Both the position numbers and the translations under genes were made by a program. From Pseudomonas sp. 8O (GTDB lineage: Bacteria > Pseudomonadota > Gammaproteobacteria > Pseudomonadales > Pseudomonadaceae): a stretch of DNA of 64,000 nucleotides. Every line of letters starts with the position of its first letter. Position 1 is the first letter of the stretch. The notes under the pieces are model-generated. The model made no database searches and was not told the origin of the DNA. It was given only the letters and a program-made list of their open reading frames with translations. Positions 9,265 through 18,098 of the stretch are shown here, in pieces. The stretch spans positions 124,001 through 188,000 of the forward strand of contig NZ_LR733264.1 of assembly GCF_902506495.1 (NCBI RefSeq), written 5' to 3'.

Positions 9265-10046
9265 TGAGCCACTACAGCACCAATGAAATGATGACCGTCG
9301 CCGCCGCCCGCCGCCTGAAGAACGGCGCGGTCTGCTTCGTCGGCATCGGCCTGCCGTCCAAGGCTGCCAACCTGGCGCGCCTGACCTCCTCGCCAGACGT
9401 CGTGCTGATCTACGAATCCGGCCCCATCGGTGCCAAGCCCAGCGTGCTGCCGCTGTCGATCGGCGACGGTGAGCTGGCCGAAACCGCCGACACCGTGGTG
9501 CCCACTGGCGAAATCTTCCGCTACTGGCTGCAGGGCGGGCGCATCGACGTCGGTTTTCTCGGCGCGGCCCAGGTCGACAAGTTCGGCAATATCAACACCA
9601 CCGTGATCGGCGACTACCACAACCCGAAAGTGCGCCTGCCCGGTGCCGGCGGCGCGCCGGAGATCGCTGGTAGCGCCAAGGAAGTGCTGATCATCCTCAA
9701 GCAGTCGCATCGCACCTTCGTCGACAAGCTGGCCTTCATCACATCGGTCGGTTTCGGCGAGGGCGGCGACCACCGTCAGCAGCTCGGCCTGCCCGGCAAG
9801 GGCCCGGTGGGTATCATTACCGACCTGTGCATCATGGAGCCGGAAGCCGGTAGCAACGAGTTCATCGTCACCTCGCTGCACCCGGGCGTGACCCGCGAGC
9901 AGGTGATCGAGAACACCGGCTGGGCCATCCGTTTCGCCGACGACCTGGCCGTGACCGAGGCGCCGAACGACACCGAGTTGGAAGCGCTGCGCGCCCTGGA
10001 AGCGCGCACCGCCGCCGCCCACGGCCAGGCCGGGGGTGAGGAATGA
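9264..10046 (+). CDS. pcaJ: 3-oxoadipate:succinyl-CoA transferase, subunit B (CatJ type)
   Basis: Beta subunit of the CoA transferase. The catalytic glutamate that forms the acyl-anhydride and glutamyl-CoA intermediates is expected in the YESGP motif (E51). 260 aa, the CatJ length. The ATG at 9264 overlaps the last base of the pcaI stop; a GTG at 9261 is less likely. Its own stop overlaps the pcaF ATG by 4 nt, so pcaIJF is a tightly coupled operon. Confidence 0.92.
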   Translation: MSHYSTNEMMTVAAARRLKNGAVCFVGIGLPSKAANLARLTSSPDVVLIYESGPIGAKPSVLPLSIGDGELAETADTVVPTGEIFRYWLQGGRIDVGFLGAAQVDKFGNINTTVIGDYHNPKVRLPGAGGAPEIAGSAKEVLIILKQSHRTFVDKLAFITSVGFGEGGDHRQQLGLPGKGPVGIITDLCIMEPEAGSNEFIVTSLHPGVTREQVIENTGWAIRFADDLAVTEAPNDTELEALRALEARTAAAHGQAGGEE

Positions 10047-11248
10047 GCCGCGACGTATTCATCTGCGACGCCGTGCGCACGCCGATTGGGCGCCTCAATG
10101 GCGCCCTGTCGGCGGTGCGAGCCGACGACTTGGCGGCGATTCCGCTCAAGGCGCTGGTCGAGCGTAACCCGCAGGTCGACTGGTCGGCAGTCGATGAAGT
10201 GTTCATGGGCTGCGCCAACCAGTCCGGCGAGGACAACCGCAACGTGGCGCGCATGGCGCTGCTGCTCGCCGGTCTGCCGGAAACGGTGCCGGGCGTGACT
10301 CTTAACCGCCTGTGCGCCTCGGGCATGGAAGCGGTGGGCGCCGCCTTCCGCGCCATCGCCACTGGAGAAATGGAGCTGGCCATCGCCGCTGGCGTAGAGT
10401 CCATGACCCGCGCACCCTACGTGATGGGCAAGGCCGACAGCGCCTTCGGCCGTGGCCAGAAGCTGGAAGACACCACCCTGGGCTGGCGCTTCGTCAACCC
10501 GCTGATGAAAGAGCAGTACGGCGTCGACCCGATGCCGGTCACTGGCGACAACGTCGCCGAGGATTACGGCATCAGTCGCGCCGATCAGGATGCCTTCGGC
10601 CTGCGCAGCCAGCAGCGTGCGGCGGCGGCTCAGGAGAGCGGTTACTACGCCGAGGAAATCGTCCCGGTAGTGATCAAGACCAAGAAGGGCGAGATCGTCG
10701 TCGACCGTGACGAGCACCCGCGTGCCGACACCACCGCCGAAGGCCTGGCCAAGCTCAAGCCGGTCAATGGCGAAGGCAAGACCGTCACCGCCGGCAACGC
10801 CTCGGGCCTCAATGACGGCGCCTCGGCGATGATCCTGGCCTCTGCCGAAGCCGTTCAGAAGTACGGCCTCAAGCCGCGCGCCAAGGTGTTGGGCATGGCC
10901 AGCGGCGGCGTGGCGCCACGCATCATGGGCGTCGGCCCGGTACCGGCGGTGCGCAAGCTGCTGGCGCGGCTGAACCTGAGCATCGAGCAGTTCGACGTGA
11001 TCGAGCTGAATGAAGCCTTCGCCGCCCAGGGCCTGGCCGTCACCCGCGACCTCGGCCTGCCGGACGATAGCGCCAAGGTCAACCCGAATGGCGGCGCCAT
11101 CGCCCTCGGCCACCCGCTGGGCATGAGCGGCAATCGCCTGGTGCTCACCGCCGCTCACCACCTGGAGAAGACCGCCGGCAAGCTTGGTCTGGCGACCATG
11201 TGCGTGGGCGTGGGCCAGGGGTTGGCGCTGGCCATCGAGCGGGTGTGA
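10043..11248 (+). CDS. pcaF: 3-oxoadipyl-CoA thiolase
   Basis: Thiolytic cleavage of beta-ketoadipyl-CoA into succinyl-CoA and acetyl-CoA, the last step of the pathway. Thiolase family, 401 aa: nucleophile C91 in [10 protein letters not shown], the C-terminal histidine in GHPLGMSG, and the second cysteine in CVGVGQG. ATG overlaps pcaJ by 4 nt. A REP-like inverted repeat follows the gene and probably ends or processes the transcript. Confidence 0.95.
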   Translation: MSRDVFICDAVRTPIGRLNGALSAVRADDLAAIPLKALVERNPQVDWSAVDEVFMGCANQSGEDNRNVARMALLLAGLPETVPGVTLNRLCASGMEAVGAAFRAIATGEMELAIAAGVESMTRAPYVMGKADSAFGRGQKLEDTTLGWRFVNPLMKEQYGVDPMPVTGDNVAEDYGISRADQDAFGLRSQQRAAAAQESGYYAEEIVPVVIKTKKGEIVVDRDEHPRADTTAEGLAKLKPVNGEGKTVTAGNASGLNDGASAMILASAEAVQKYGLKPRAKVLGMASGGVAPRIMGVGPVPAVRKLLARLNLSIEQFDVIELNEAFAAQGLAVTRDLGLPDDSAKVNPNGGAIALGHPLGMSGNRLVLTAAHHLEKTAGKLGLATMCVGVGQGLALAIERV

Positions 11249-11253
11249 ACCTT

Positions 11254-11310
11254 GTGGGAGGCGCTTCAGCGGCGACGCCTTTAAGCCGTCGCGGCTAAAG
11301 CCCCTCCCAC
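11254..11310. repeat. GTGGGAGG-type inverted repeat after pcaF
   Basis: GTGGGAGGCGCTTCAGCGGC at the left end is answered by GCGGCTAAAGCCCCTCCCAC at the right. It is a REP-family inverted pair between pcaF and pcaB. Confidence 0.75.
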
Positions 11311-11384
11311 AGACGCCCCTCCGTGCGCGGCGCCGCCGGTTGATGCCACACTAGCCGTACATTTTTCCCAGGAGCGTTTCGCTC

Positions 11385-12737
11385 GTGAGCAACCAACTCT
11401 TCGATGCCTACTTCACCGCCCCGGCCATGCGCGCGATCTTCTGCGACGCCGGTCGGGTGCAGGGCATGCTCGACTTCGAGGCCGCGCTGGCGCGGGCCGA
11501 GGCACGTGTGGGGCTGATCCCCGCCGAGGCCGTGGGGCCCATCGAGGCCGCCTGTAAAGCTGAACTCTACGATTACCCGGCGCTGGCCCAGGCCATCGCC
11601 ACCGCCGGCAATTCCGCCATTCCACTGGTCAAGGCCCTCGGCAAACGTATCGCCACCAGTAATGCCGAGGCCGAACGCTACGTGCACCTCGGCGCCACCA
11701 GCCAGGACGCCATGGACAGTGGCCTGGTGCTGCAACTGCGCGCAGCCATCGAGCTGATCGAAAGCGATCTCGCCAACCTGGGCAATGCCCTCGCGGCGCA
11801 GGCCGAACGCCATGCCGACACGCCGTTGCCCGGGCGTACCTGGTTGCAACAGGCCACCCCGGTGACCCTGGGTATGAAGCTGGCCGGCGTGCTCGGCGCC
11901 ATCACCCGCCATCGTCAGCGCCTGAGTGAACTCAAGCCGCGTTTGCTATGCCTGCAGTTCGGTGGCGCCTCCGGCAGTCTGGCGGCGCTCGGCGAGCAGG
12001 CCTGGCCGGTGAGCGAAGCACTGGCCGATGAGCTGCGCCTGAACCTGCCCGAGCAGCCCTGGCACACCCAACGCGACCGCCTGGTGGAATTCGCCAGCCT
12101 GCTCGGGCTGATCGCCGGCAGCCTGGGCAAGCTCGGCCGCGACCTCAGCCTGCTGATGCAGACCGAGGCCGGCGAAGTCTTCGAACCCTCGGCGCCGGGC
12201 AAGGGCGGCTCGTCCACCATGCCGCACAAGCGCAACCCGGTTGGCGCTGCGGTGCTGATCGGCGCCGCCACCCGCGCGCCGGGCCTGGTGGCGACGATGT
12301 TCGCCACCATGCCGCAGGAGCACGAGCGCAGCCTGGGCCTGTGGCACGCCGAATGGGAAACCCTGCCGGAGCTGTGCTGCCTGGTTTCCGGCGCGCTGCA
12401 GCAGGCGCTTTTGGCGGTGCCTGGGCTGGGGGTGGATGCCGCGCGCATGCGTGCCAACCTCGAACTGACCCAGGGCCTGGTGCTGGCCGAGGCGGTGAGC
12501 ATCGCCCTGGCCCAGCGCATCGGCCGCGACGCCGCCCATCATCTGGTCGAGCAGTGCTGCCGCCAGGCGGTGCAGCAGGGCGCGCACCTGCGTGCGGTGC
12601 TCGGCGCCAATGCCGAGGTCAGCGCAGAGCTGTCCGCCGCCGAGCTGGAGCGTCTACTCGATCCGGCCCATTACCTGGGACAGGCCCGCCGCTGGGTGCA
12701 GCGGGCCGTCGCCGAACACCAGCAATTTTCGCGTTAG
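11385..12737 (+). CDS. pcaB: 3-carboxy-cis,cis-muconate cycloisomerase
   Basis: Cyclises beta-carboxymuconate, the ring-cleavage product of protocatechuate, to gamma-carboxymuconolactone. Fumarase/aspartase superfamily, 450 aa; the superfamily loop GSSTMPHKRNP is at about residues 271-281 and GATSQDAMDSG at about 104. Starts at GTG 11385 with AGGAG 10 nt upstream. First of pcaBDC; pcaD begins 9 nt after the stop. No pcaGH lies nearby, so its substrate is made by enzymes coded elsewhere. Confidence 0.94.
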   Translation: MSNQLFDAYFTAPAMRAIFCDAGRVQGMLDFEAALARAEARVGLIPAEAVGPIEAACKAELYDYPALAQAIATAGNSAIPLVKALGKRIATSNAEAERYVHLGATSQDAMDSGLVLQLRAAIELIESDLANLGNALAAQAERHADTPLPGRTWLQQATPVTLGMKLAGVLGAITRHRQRLSELKPRLLCLQFGGASGSLAALGEQAWPVSEALADELRLNLPEQPWHTQRDRLVEFASLLGLIAGSLGKLGRDLSLLMQTEAGEVFEPSAPGKGGSSTMPHKRNPVGAAVLIGAATRAPGLVATMFATMPQEHERSLGLWHAEWETLPELCCLVSGALQQALLAVPGLGVDAARMRANLELTQGLVLAEAVSIALAQRIGRDAAHHLVEQCCRQAVQQGAHLRAVLGANAEVSAELSAAELERLLDPAHYLGQARRWVQRAVAEHQQFSR

Positions 12738-12746
12738 GAGCTATCC

Positions 12747-13535
12747 ATGCCTGCCGTACGTCTCGCCGATGGCGACCTCAACTACCAGCTCGAAGGGCCG
12801 ACCGGTGCGCCGGTGCTGGTGCTGTCCAACTCCCTGGGTACCGATCTGCACATGTGGGATGTGCAGATGCCGACGCTGACCCGCGATTTCCAGGTGCTAC
12901 GCTACGACACCCGTGGCCATGGCCAGTCGCTGGTGACTGAAGGGCCCTATAGCATCGAGCAACTGGGCCGCGACGTGCTGGGCCTGCTCGACGCGCTGGA
13001 TATCGCCAAGGCGCATTTCTGCGGGTTGTCCATGGGCGGGTTGATCGGCCAGTGGCTGGCGCTCAACGCGCCCGAGCGCATCGCCCGCCTGGTGCTGTGC
13101 AACACCGCCGCCAAGATCGGCACACCGGAGGTGTGGAACCCGCGTATCGACACCGTGCTGGCCGGCGGCGCGCAGGCCATGCGCGATCTGCGCGACGCCT
13201 CGATCTCGCGCTGGTTCACTGCCGGTTTCGCCGCCGCGCAGCCGCAGCAGGTCGAGCCCATCGTCGACATGCTGGCGCAGACTGCGCCCGAAGGTTACGC
13301 CGCCAACTGTGCAGCGGTGCGCGACGCCGATTTCCGCGAGCAGATTGCCGATATCCAGTCGCCAACGCTGATCGTCTGCGGCAGCCTCGATCCGGTGACC
13401 ACCGTCGAGCACGGCCGCTTCATGCAGCAGCGGATAGCGGGTGCGAAGCTGGTGGAGTTCCACGCCGCGCACCTGTCCAACGTCGAGGCTGGCGTGGCTT
13501 TTACCCAGGCGCTGCTGGATTTCCTAACCACCTGA
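12747..13535 (+). CDS. pcaD: 3-oxoadipate enol-lactone hydrolase
   Basis: Alpha/beta hydrolase that opens beta-ketoadipate enol-lactone. The nucleophile elbow GLSMGG gives S95, the acid is probably the Asp of CGSLDP (about 215), and the histidine is H242 in HLSNVE. 262 aa, normal length. Good ribosome site (AGGAG). Between pcaB and pcaC, although a REP pair separates it from pcaC. Confidence 0.94.
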   Translation: MPAVRLADGDLNYQLEGPTGAPVLVLSNSLGTDLHMWDVQMPTLTRDFQVLRYDTRGHGQSLVTEGPYSIEQLGRDVLGLLDALDIAKAHFCGLSMGGLIGQWLALNAPERIARLVLCNTAAKIGTPEVWNPRIDTVLAGGAQAMRDLRDASISRWFTAGFAAAQPQQVEPIVDMLAQTAPEGYAANCAAVRDADFREQIADIQSPTLIVCGSLDPVTTVEHGRFMQQRIAGAKLVEFHAAHLSNVEAGVAFTQALLDFLTT

Positions 13536-13549
13536 TCGCACGTTTTTCT

Positions 13550-13613
13550 GTAGGAGCGAGCTTGCTCGCGAAGCTTTTTCGCTCGTGATGTTCGCGAGCA
13601 AGCTCGCTCCTAC
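13550..13613. repeat. REP pair (GTAGGAGCGAGCTTGCTCGC) between pcaD and pcaC
   Basis: A near-perfect 64-bp inverted repeat: GTAGGAGCGAGCTTGCTCGC followed by its complement ending in CTCGCTCCTAC. Same family as the element at 3968-4025 with a variant stem. Confidence 0.88.
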
Positions 13614-13639
13614 AAGAGCATTTTTCCACGGAGCAGAAA

Positions 13640-14035
13640 ATGGACGAAAAACAACGCTACGAAGCCGGCATGCAGGTGCGCCGCGCGGTGCTGGGCGACG
13701 CCCATGTCGACCGCAGCCTGGAGAAGCTCACGCCGTTCAACAGCGAGTTCCAGGAGATGATCACCCGTCACGCCTGGGGCGATATCTGGACTCGCCCCGG
13801 CCTGCCGCGCCACACCCGCAGCCTGATCACCATCGCCATGCTGATCGGCATGAACCGCGAGGGCGAACTGAAACTGCACCTGCGCGCAGCGAAGAACAAC
13901 GGCGTGACCCGCGACGAGATCAAGGAAGTGCTCATGCAGAGCGCGATCTACTGCGGTATCCCGGCGGCCAATGCCACCTTCCACCTGGCCGAGGAAGTCT
14001 GGGACGAATTGGGCGTGGAATCACTGGAAGACTGA
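13640..14035 (+). CDS. pcaC: 4-carboxymuconolactone decarboxylase
   Basis: Converts gamma-carboxymuconolactone to beta-ketoadipate enol-lactone. Small helical CMD-family protein, 131 aa, with the conserved RHAWGDIWTRPGLPRHTRSL tract at about residues 43-62. Ribosome site GGAG 10 nt before the ATG. Followed by a strong terminator, so pcaBDC ends here. Confidence 0.95.
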   Translation: MDEKQRYEAGMQVRRAVLGDAHVDRSLEKLTPFNSEFQEMITRHAWGDIWTRPGLPRHTRSLITIAMLIGMNREGELKLHLRAAKNNGVTRDEIKEVLMQSAIYCGIPAANATFHLAEEVWDELGVESLED

Positions 14036-14052
14036 TTCGTACGAGCAATGGG

Positions 14053-14089
14053 GCGCTACCCGGACCACGCATCCGGGTGGCGCTTTTTT
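14053..14089 (+). terminator. Intrinsic terminator after pcaC
   Basis: A 12-bp stem (GCGCTACCCGGA/TCCGGGTGGCGC, one G-U pair) followed by six T residues, 17 nt after the pcaC stop. Confidence 0.92.
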
Positions 14090-14116
14090 ATGCCTGCCAT
14101 CCATGGCTGGCCGATA

Positions 14117-15811
14117 TCAGACCGTGGCCGCGTGGCGTCCGGCGATATAGCCAAAGGTCAATGCAGGGCCGAGATTGATGCCGCCCGACGGGTAGTGCCC
14201 ACCCATGGGGCTGGCCATGTCCGTACCTGCTGCATACAGCCCGGGTATCGGTTGGCCTGTGCCATCGAGCACCCGCGCATGCCCATCGGTGCGCAGCCCG
14301 GCGAAGGTGCCGAAGCAACCCGGTTGTACTTTCACGGCATAGAAGGGGCCATGCTCGATAGGGGCTACGCAGGGGTTCGGACCGTTGTGCTTGGCATCGC
14401 CACTGCGACGGTTGAACGCGGTGCTGCCACGCCCGAACAGTGGGTCTTCGCCACGGCGCGCATGCTGGTTGAACTCGTCGACGGTGGCAACGAGCCCGAT
14501 CGGGTCGATGCCACAGGCCTGCGCCAGTGCTTCCAGGCTCTGGCCGCGCTTGAGGTAGCCATTGCGGATATGTGGCCACAGCGGTACTGGCGCCGGGCGA
14601 GCGAAGCCGAGGCCGTAGCGGCGCTGGAAGCGGTGGTCGCAGATCAGCCAGGAGCAGGCCTGCTGATCCTCGGGAATGGCCTTGAGCATGGCGTCGACGT
14701 AGTCGTAGTAACCGCCAGCCTCGTTGACGAAGCGCTTGCCGTTTTGCAGCACGCCGATGATGCCGGGCTTGCCGCGGTCGATGATGTGCGGGAAATGGCC
14801 GACGCTGCCGTCGGCGTAGGGCACCTTCGAAACCGGCGCCCAGGCCACCGGCGAGCGCAGGTCGTCGGCCACCTGGCCGCCCGCTGATTCGCCCAGGCGC
14901 AGGCCGTCACCGGAGCAACTGGCAGGCGGCAGGGCGAGGTTGTCGTGGCCGCTGGCATCGCGCGGGAATATCGCCTTGCGGCGTTCGGGGTCGTTGGGAA
15001 AACCGCCGGCAGCCAGTACCACCGCTTTGGCGCGGATAGTCATTTCCTCACCGGCGTGCAGCACCATGGCACCGCATACGTTGCCGTCTTCGATCATCAG
15101 GCGCTGCGCGGGCGTGGACACCATCATCTGCACACCCAGATCCTGCGCCGAGCGCGCCAAGCGTGCGATCAGCGCCACGCCATTGACCAGGTGCATGGCG
15201 CGTCCGTAGTGGGCCAGGTGATAGAGATGGGTGGTGAAGCGCCGGATCACGTGCAGCAGCGCCTTGGGTGAACGGGTCATGTTGAGGAAGGCTGCGAGAT
15301 CGGCGCCGGCCATGATCGGCATGCCCATGAAGGAGGTCTCGCGCATGGTCTTGCGCAGGCGCGGCAACAGGTCGAGCACTTCGCGGCCATCGTAGGGCGC
15401 GGCGATGACCTGATGGCCACCGCTGGCGGCACCGGGCGTGTTGCCGTGCATATCGGGGATGCCGTTGCCGTCGACGAACTGCAGGGCAGTGTGCTGCTCG
15501 AAGAACGCCACCATCTCGGGGCAGTGCTGCAGAAAGGCGTCCACCAACTCGGCGCGGTAATGTTCGCCCAGCTCGTTACGCAGGTAGGTACGCGGTTGCT
15601 CGATGTCTTCGACGATGCCGGCGCGTCTGGCCAGCGGGTTACGTGGCGCCCACAGCCAGCCGCCGGACCAGGCGGTGGCGCCGCCCAATACCGGGTCCTT
15701 TTCTACCAGGATCACCCGTTTGCCCAGGTGCGCGGCGCTGACGGCGGCTGCCAGGCCGGCCGCGCCGGAGCCAATCACCAGCAGGTCGCAGTCGAGTGGG
15801 GCGTTGGCCAT
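14117..15811 (-). CDS. FAD-dependent oxidoreductase, KstD/fumarate-reductase-like
   Basis: Flavoprotein of the succinate dehydrogenase/3-ketosteroid delta1-dehydrogenase superfamily, 564 aa. FAD-binding GSGAAG at residues 14-19, ATAWSGG near 55, and a C-terminal SGGINLGPALTFGYIAGRHA that is typical of KstD-like enzymes. Such enzymes place a double bond next to a carbonyl or reduce an enoate. ATG 15811 has GGAG 7 nt upstream; an ATG 15 nt further out is less likely. It sits convergent with pcaC and its promoter carries a palindrome shared with the operon at 29784. The substrate is unknown; a cyclic acid linked to aromatic catabolism is an inference. Confidence 0.75.
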   Translation of the reverse strand: MANAPLDCDLLVIGSGAAGLAAAVSAAHLGKRVILVEKDPVLGGATAWSGGWLWAPRNPLARRAGIVEDIEQPRTYLRNELGEHYRAELVDAFLQHCPEMVAFFEQHTALQFVDGNGIPDMHGNTPGAASGGHQVIAAPYDGREVLDLLPRLRKTMRETSFMGMPIMAGADLAAFLNMTRSPKALLHVIRRFTTHLYHLAHYGRAMHLVNGVALIARLARSAQDLGVQMMVSTPAQRLMIEDGNVCGAMVLHAGEEMTIRAKAVVLAAGGFPNDPERRKAIFPRDASGHDNLALPPASCSGDGLRLGESAGGQVADDLRSPVAWAPVSKVPYADGSVGHFPHIIDRGKPGIIGVLQNGKRFVNEAGGYYDYVDAMLKAIPEDQQACSWLICDHRFQRRYGLGFARPAPVPLWPHIRNGYLKRGQSLEALAQACGIDPIGLVATVDEFNQHARRGEDPLFGRGSTAFNRRSGDAKHNGPNPCVAPIEHGPFYAVKVQPGCFGTFAGLRTDGHARVLDGTGQPIPGLYAAGTDMASPMGGHYPSGGINLGPALTFGYIAGRHAATV

Positions 15812-15835
15812 GGCAGATCTCCGCATTTGTTATTT

Positions 15836-15856
15836 ATTGGAACTTGGTTCCGAATT
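15836..15856. promoter_or_regulatory. GGAACTTGGTTCC palindrome, operator-like
   Basis: GGAAC-TTG-GTTCC (15839-15851) followed by GAATTTT, about 28 nt upstream of the flavoprotein start on the minus strand. The same pattern (TGGAACTNNGTTCYRAATT) recurs at 29698-29716 before the Gfo/Idh operon. AATAACAAA (15826-15834, minus strand) between it and the start resembles a Crc/Hfq site. Confidence 0.55.
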
Positions 15857-16057
15857 TTATGTGGCGACTACCGGGGCGCCAAGCACTGTCGGATGATTTG
15901 CCCGGGAAGTCGTGCGGTTAGCGGTCATTTATTGTCGGTGTAGCCGGATGCAATCCGGGAAAGGGCCGCGATTGTGTCTTGCTCGTGAGCAGCAGCGGTG
16001 GACAAGCTTCGCGTTGTCCACCCGACGGCCTTGATGATCAAGGCCAGTTTCTCGGCC

Positions 16058-17992
16058 TCAGGTACGAAAGCGGCCGATGCGCAGCTGCAATTCACCGCCC
16101 AGTCTGGCCAGTTCGGCGCTCGATAGCGCGGTCTGCTCGGTGGCGCTGGCGCTCTGCTCGCCGATGCCGCGTACGTTGTCCAGGCTGCGGTTGATCTCCA
16201 GGGCAACCGCACTCTGCTGTTCGGCCGCGCTGGCGATCTGCTGGTTCATCTGCTCGATCAGTGCGACCGCCTGATTGATGCGCGTCAGGCTCTGGCCGGC
16301 CAGCTTGACGCTGCTCATCGCGTCCTGGCTCAGCGTCTGGCTGGCCTGAGTCTGGGTAACGGCCGTTTGTACGCGGCTCTGCAGGCTGGTGATCAGCGCC
16401 TCGATCTCGCTGGTGGAGTCCTGAGTACGGCGCGCCAGCGCGCGTACTTCATCGGCGACCACGGCGAAACCGCGGCCTTGTTCACCGGCGCGTGCGGCCT
16501 CGATGGCGGCGTTGAGCGCCAGCAGATTGGTCTGCTCGGCGACTGCCTTGATTACATCCAGCACGCTGCCGATGCGTTGACTCTCGCCTTGCACCAGGCC
16601 AACCGTCTGCCCGGTATGCGCCACTTCGCTGGCCAGGCGTTCGATCTGCTCGACTACTCGATGCACCTGGCGGTCGCCATCACGGGCCTGCAATTCTGCC
16701 TGTTGCGCGGCCTGCGATGCCTGCTCGGCATCACCGGCCACCTGCTGCACGCTGGTGACCATCTGTTGCATGGCGCAGGCCGTCTGGCTGGACTCTTCGC
16801 TCTGCTCGCGCACACCCGCGCGGGTCTGTTCGCTGACTGCCGAGAGTTGCTCTGCCGCAGCGGCAATCTGTGTCGCGCTGCCACCGATCTGCTCGATCAA
16901 TTCGCGCAGGTGGTCGCGCATGGTTTGCAGTGCGCCCAGAAGCTGACCGACCTCATCACGGCTCACGACGATACGACTGCCACTGAGATTGCCGGCCGCG
17001 ACCTGCTGGGCCAGCAACAGGCAGTGTTGCAGCGGCCCGACGATCAGGTGGCGGATAAGCCAACTGGCGAGCAGAGCCAGTAGCAGTGCTGCAGTCGTGA
17101 GCAGGGCAAGGGTTTGCAGGGAGGTGCGGTTGCCTGCTTGCATGGCGCGTTGCTGGTGCTGCTGCAGGTCGTTGCTATGCTGCAGCATGCCTTGCGCCAG
17201 GTCGGCCAATTGGCTGCGACTGCGCTGCTCGGCCTCGCGACTATGGCGATAGTGCTCGAAGGATTCGCGATAGCTGTCGAGTGCGCGCAGGGCCTCGTCC
17301 AGGGATGCCTGCTGCAGGGCGGCGAGTTGCGCGCGCAGTTGCTGAGCTGCCTCGGTCATGCTGGCGAAGCGCGTTTGCCAGAGATCGGCATCGACGTTGT
17401 CAGCGCTGCGGATGAACTGGCTTTCCGCCAGGCGCAGCTGCAACAGGGTGTGGCTCAGGCGCGCCGCCGCTTCGGCCTGGTCGACGCTGCTCTGCGTGCC
17501 CGTTTCGCCATCGTACAATCGATCGCGAATCAGGTTGAACTGGTCCTGGGTGACCATCTCGAACTGGATCAGCGCTTCGTCGGCGCGAATCGCCATGCCG
17601 GTCTGTGCGGTGCTTGCCTGAGACTGCGCCGCGCGCAGTTGAGCGAATTGCTGCAGGTAGGCGTCATTGCCGTGCTGCAACAGCTGGAGTTGCTCGGCGT
17701 CGGTGGGTAAGTCAGCCAGCTCTGCGGCGATGCGCGCATGTTGCTCGGTGATGCCGGCGTCATGACCAGCCAGCGGCGCCAGCAGGTAATCCTTCTCCTG
17801 CAAGCGCAGTTGCAGGATCTGTTGCTTGATGTCCGCCACCTGGAGCGACTGACCGGCATGCCCGAGAATCTCGCTGGCTGTGCGCCAGCCACCCAGGGCG
17901 ACTGCCAGGGTCAGCAGCATGACCAGTGAGAAGCCCAGCAGGAGTTTGTGCCCGACCTTGAGGTCGGCGCTACGTTCGATAATCCAGCGCAT
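16058..17992 (-). CDS. Methyl-accepting chemotaxis protein with HBM-type sensor domain
   Basis: Inner-membrane chemoreceptor, 644 aa. TM1 about 17-35, periplasmic domain about 36-290, TM2 about 292-314, HAMP about 315-368, then the signalling domain with the canonical hairpin [20 protein letters not shown]. The ~255-residue sensor domain contains two related helical motifs, LRLQEKDY (63-70) and LRLAESQF (186-193), which is the helical bimodular (HBM) pattern of McpS-like receptors of organic acids. Context between pca genes and an aromatic-acid porin suggests an attractant related to this catabolism; this is inference. It is not the four-helix-bundle type of PcaY. Confidence 0.88.
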   Translation of the reverse strand: MRWIIERSADLKVGHKLLLGFSLVMLLTLAVALGGWRTASEILGHAGQSLQVADIKQQILQLRLQEKDYLLAPLAGHDAGITEQHARIAAELADLPTDAEQLQLLQHGNDAYLQQFAQLRAAQSQASTAQTGMAIRADEALIQFEMVTQDQFNLIRDRLYDGETGTQSSVDQAEAAARLSHTLLQLRLAESQFIRSADNVDADLWQTRFASMTEAAQQLRAQLAALQQASLDEALRALDSYRESFEHYRHSREAEQRSRSQLADLAQGMLQHSNDLQQHQQRAMQAGNRTSLQTLALLTTAALLLALLASWLIRHLIVGPLQHCLLLAQQVAAGNLSGSRIVVSRDEVGQLLGALQTMRDHLRELIEQIGGSATQIAAAAEQLSAVSEQTRAGVREQSEESSQTACAMQQMVTSVQQVAGDAEQASQAAQQAELQARDGDRQVHRVVEQIERLASEVAHTGQTVGLVQGESQRIGSVLDVIKAVAEQTNLLALNAAIEAARAGEQGRGFAVVADEVRALARRTQDSTSEIEALITSLQSRVQTAVTQTQASQTLSQDAMSSVKLAGQSLTRINQAVALIEQMNQQIASAAEQQSAVALEINRSLDNVRGIGEQSASATEQTALSSAELARLGGELQLRIGRFRT

Positions 17993-18021
17993 GGGGGTAC
18001 TTCCTCGAACAGTTGCACATC

Positions 18022-18048
18022 AAAAAAAGCCCGTCACGAGGACGGGCT
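18022..18048 (-). terminator. Intrinsic terminator of the porin gene
   Basis: On the minus strand AGCCCGTC pairs with GACGGGCT and is followed by seven T residues, 51 nt after the porin stop codon. Confidence 0.92.
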
Positions 18049-18098
18049 GAACGTGCCGTAACACTAGGAGTCACTTGTGCAGCGATGTCGCGTGATGC

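Noticed and set aside
9776..11161. 461-codon minus-strand frame over pcaF
   Set aside because: Antisense to the clear thiolase gene; composition rich in His, Gln, Arg and Ala typical of shadow frames in GC-rich DNA.
14048..14887. Plus-strand open frame of 279 codons
   Set aside because: Antisense to the flavoprotein gene; no recognisable domain, and it starts inside the pcaC terminator.
16058..17992. Assignment of the chemoreceptor as PcaY
   Set aside because: PcaY has a four-helix-bundle sensor of about 150 residues; this sensor domain is about 255 residues with the HBM motif pair.
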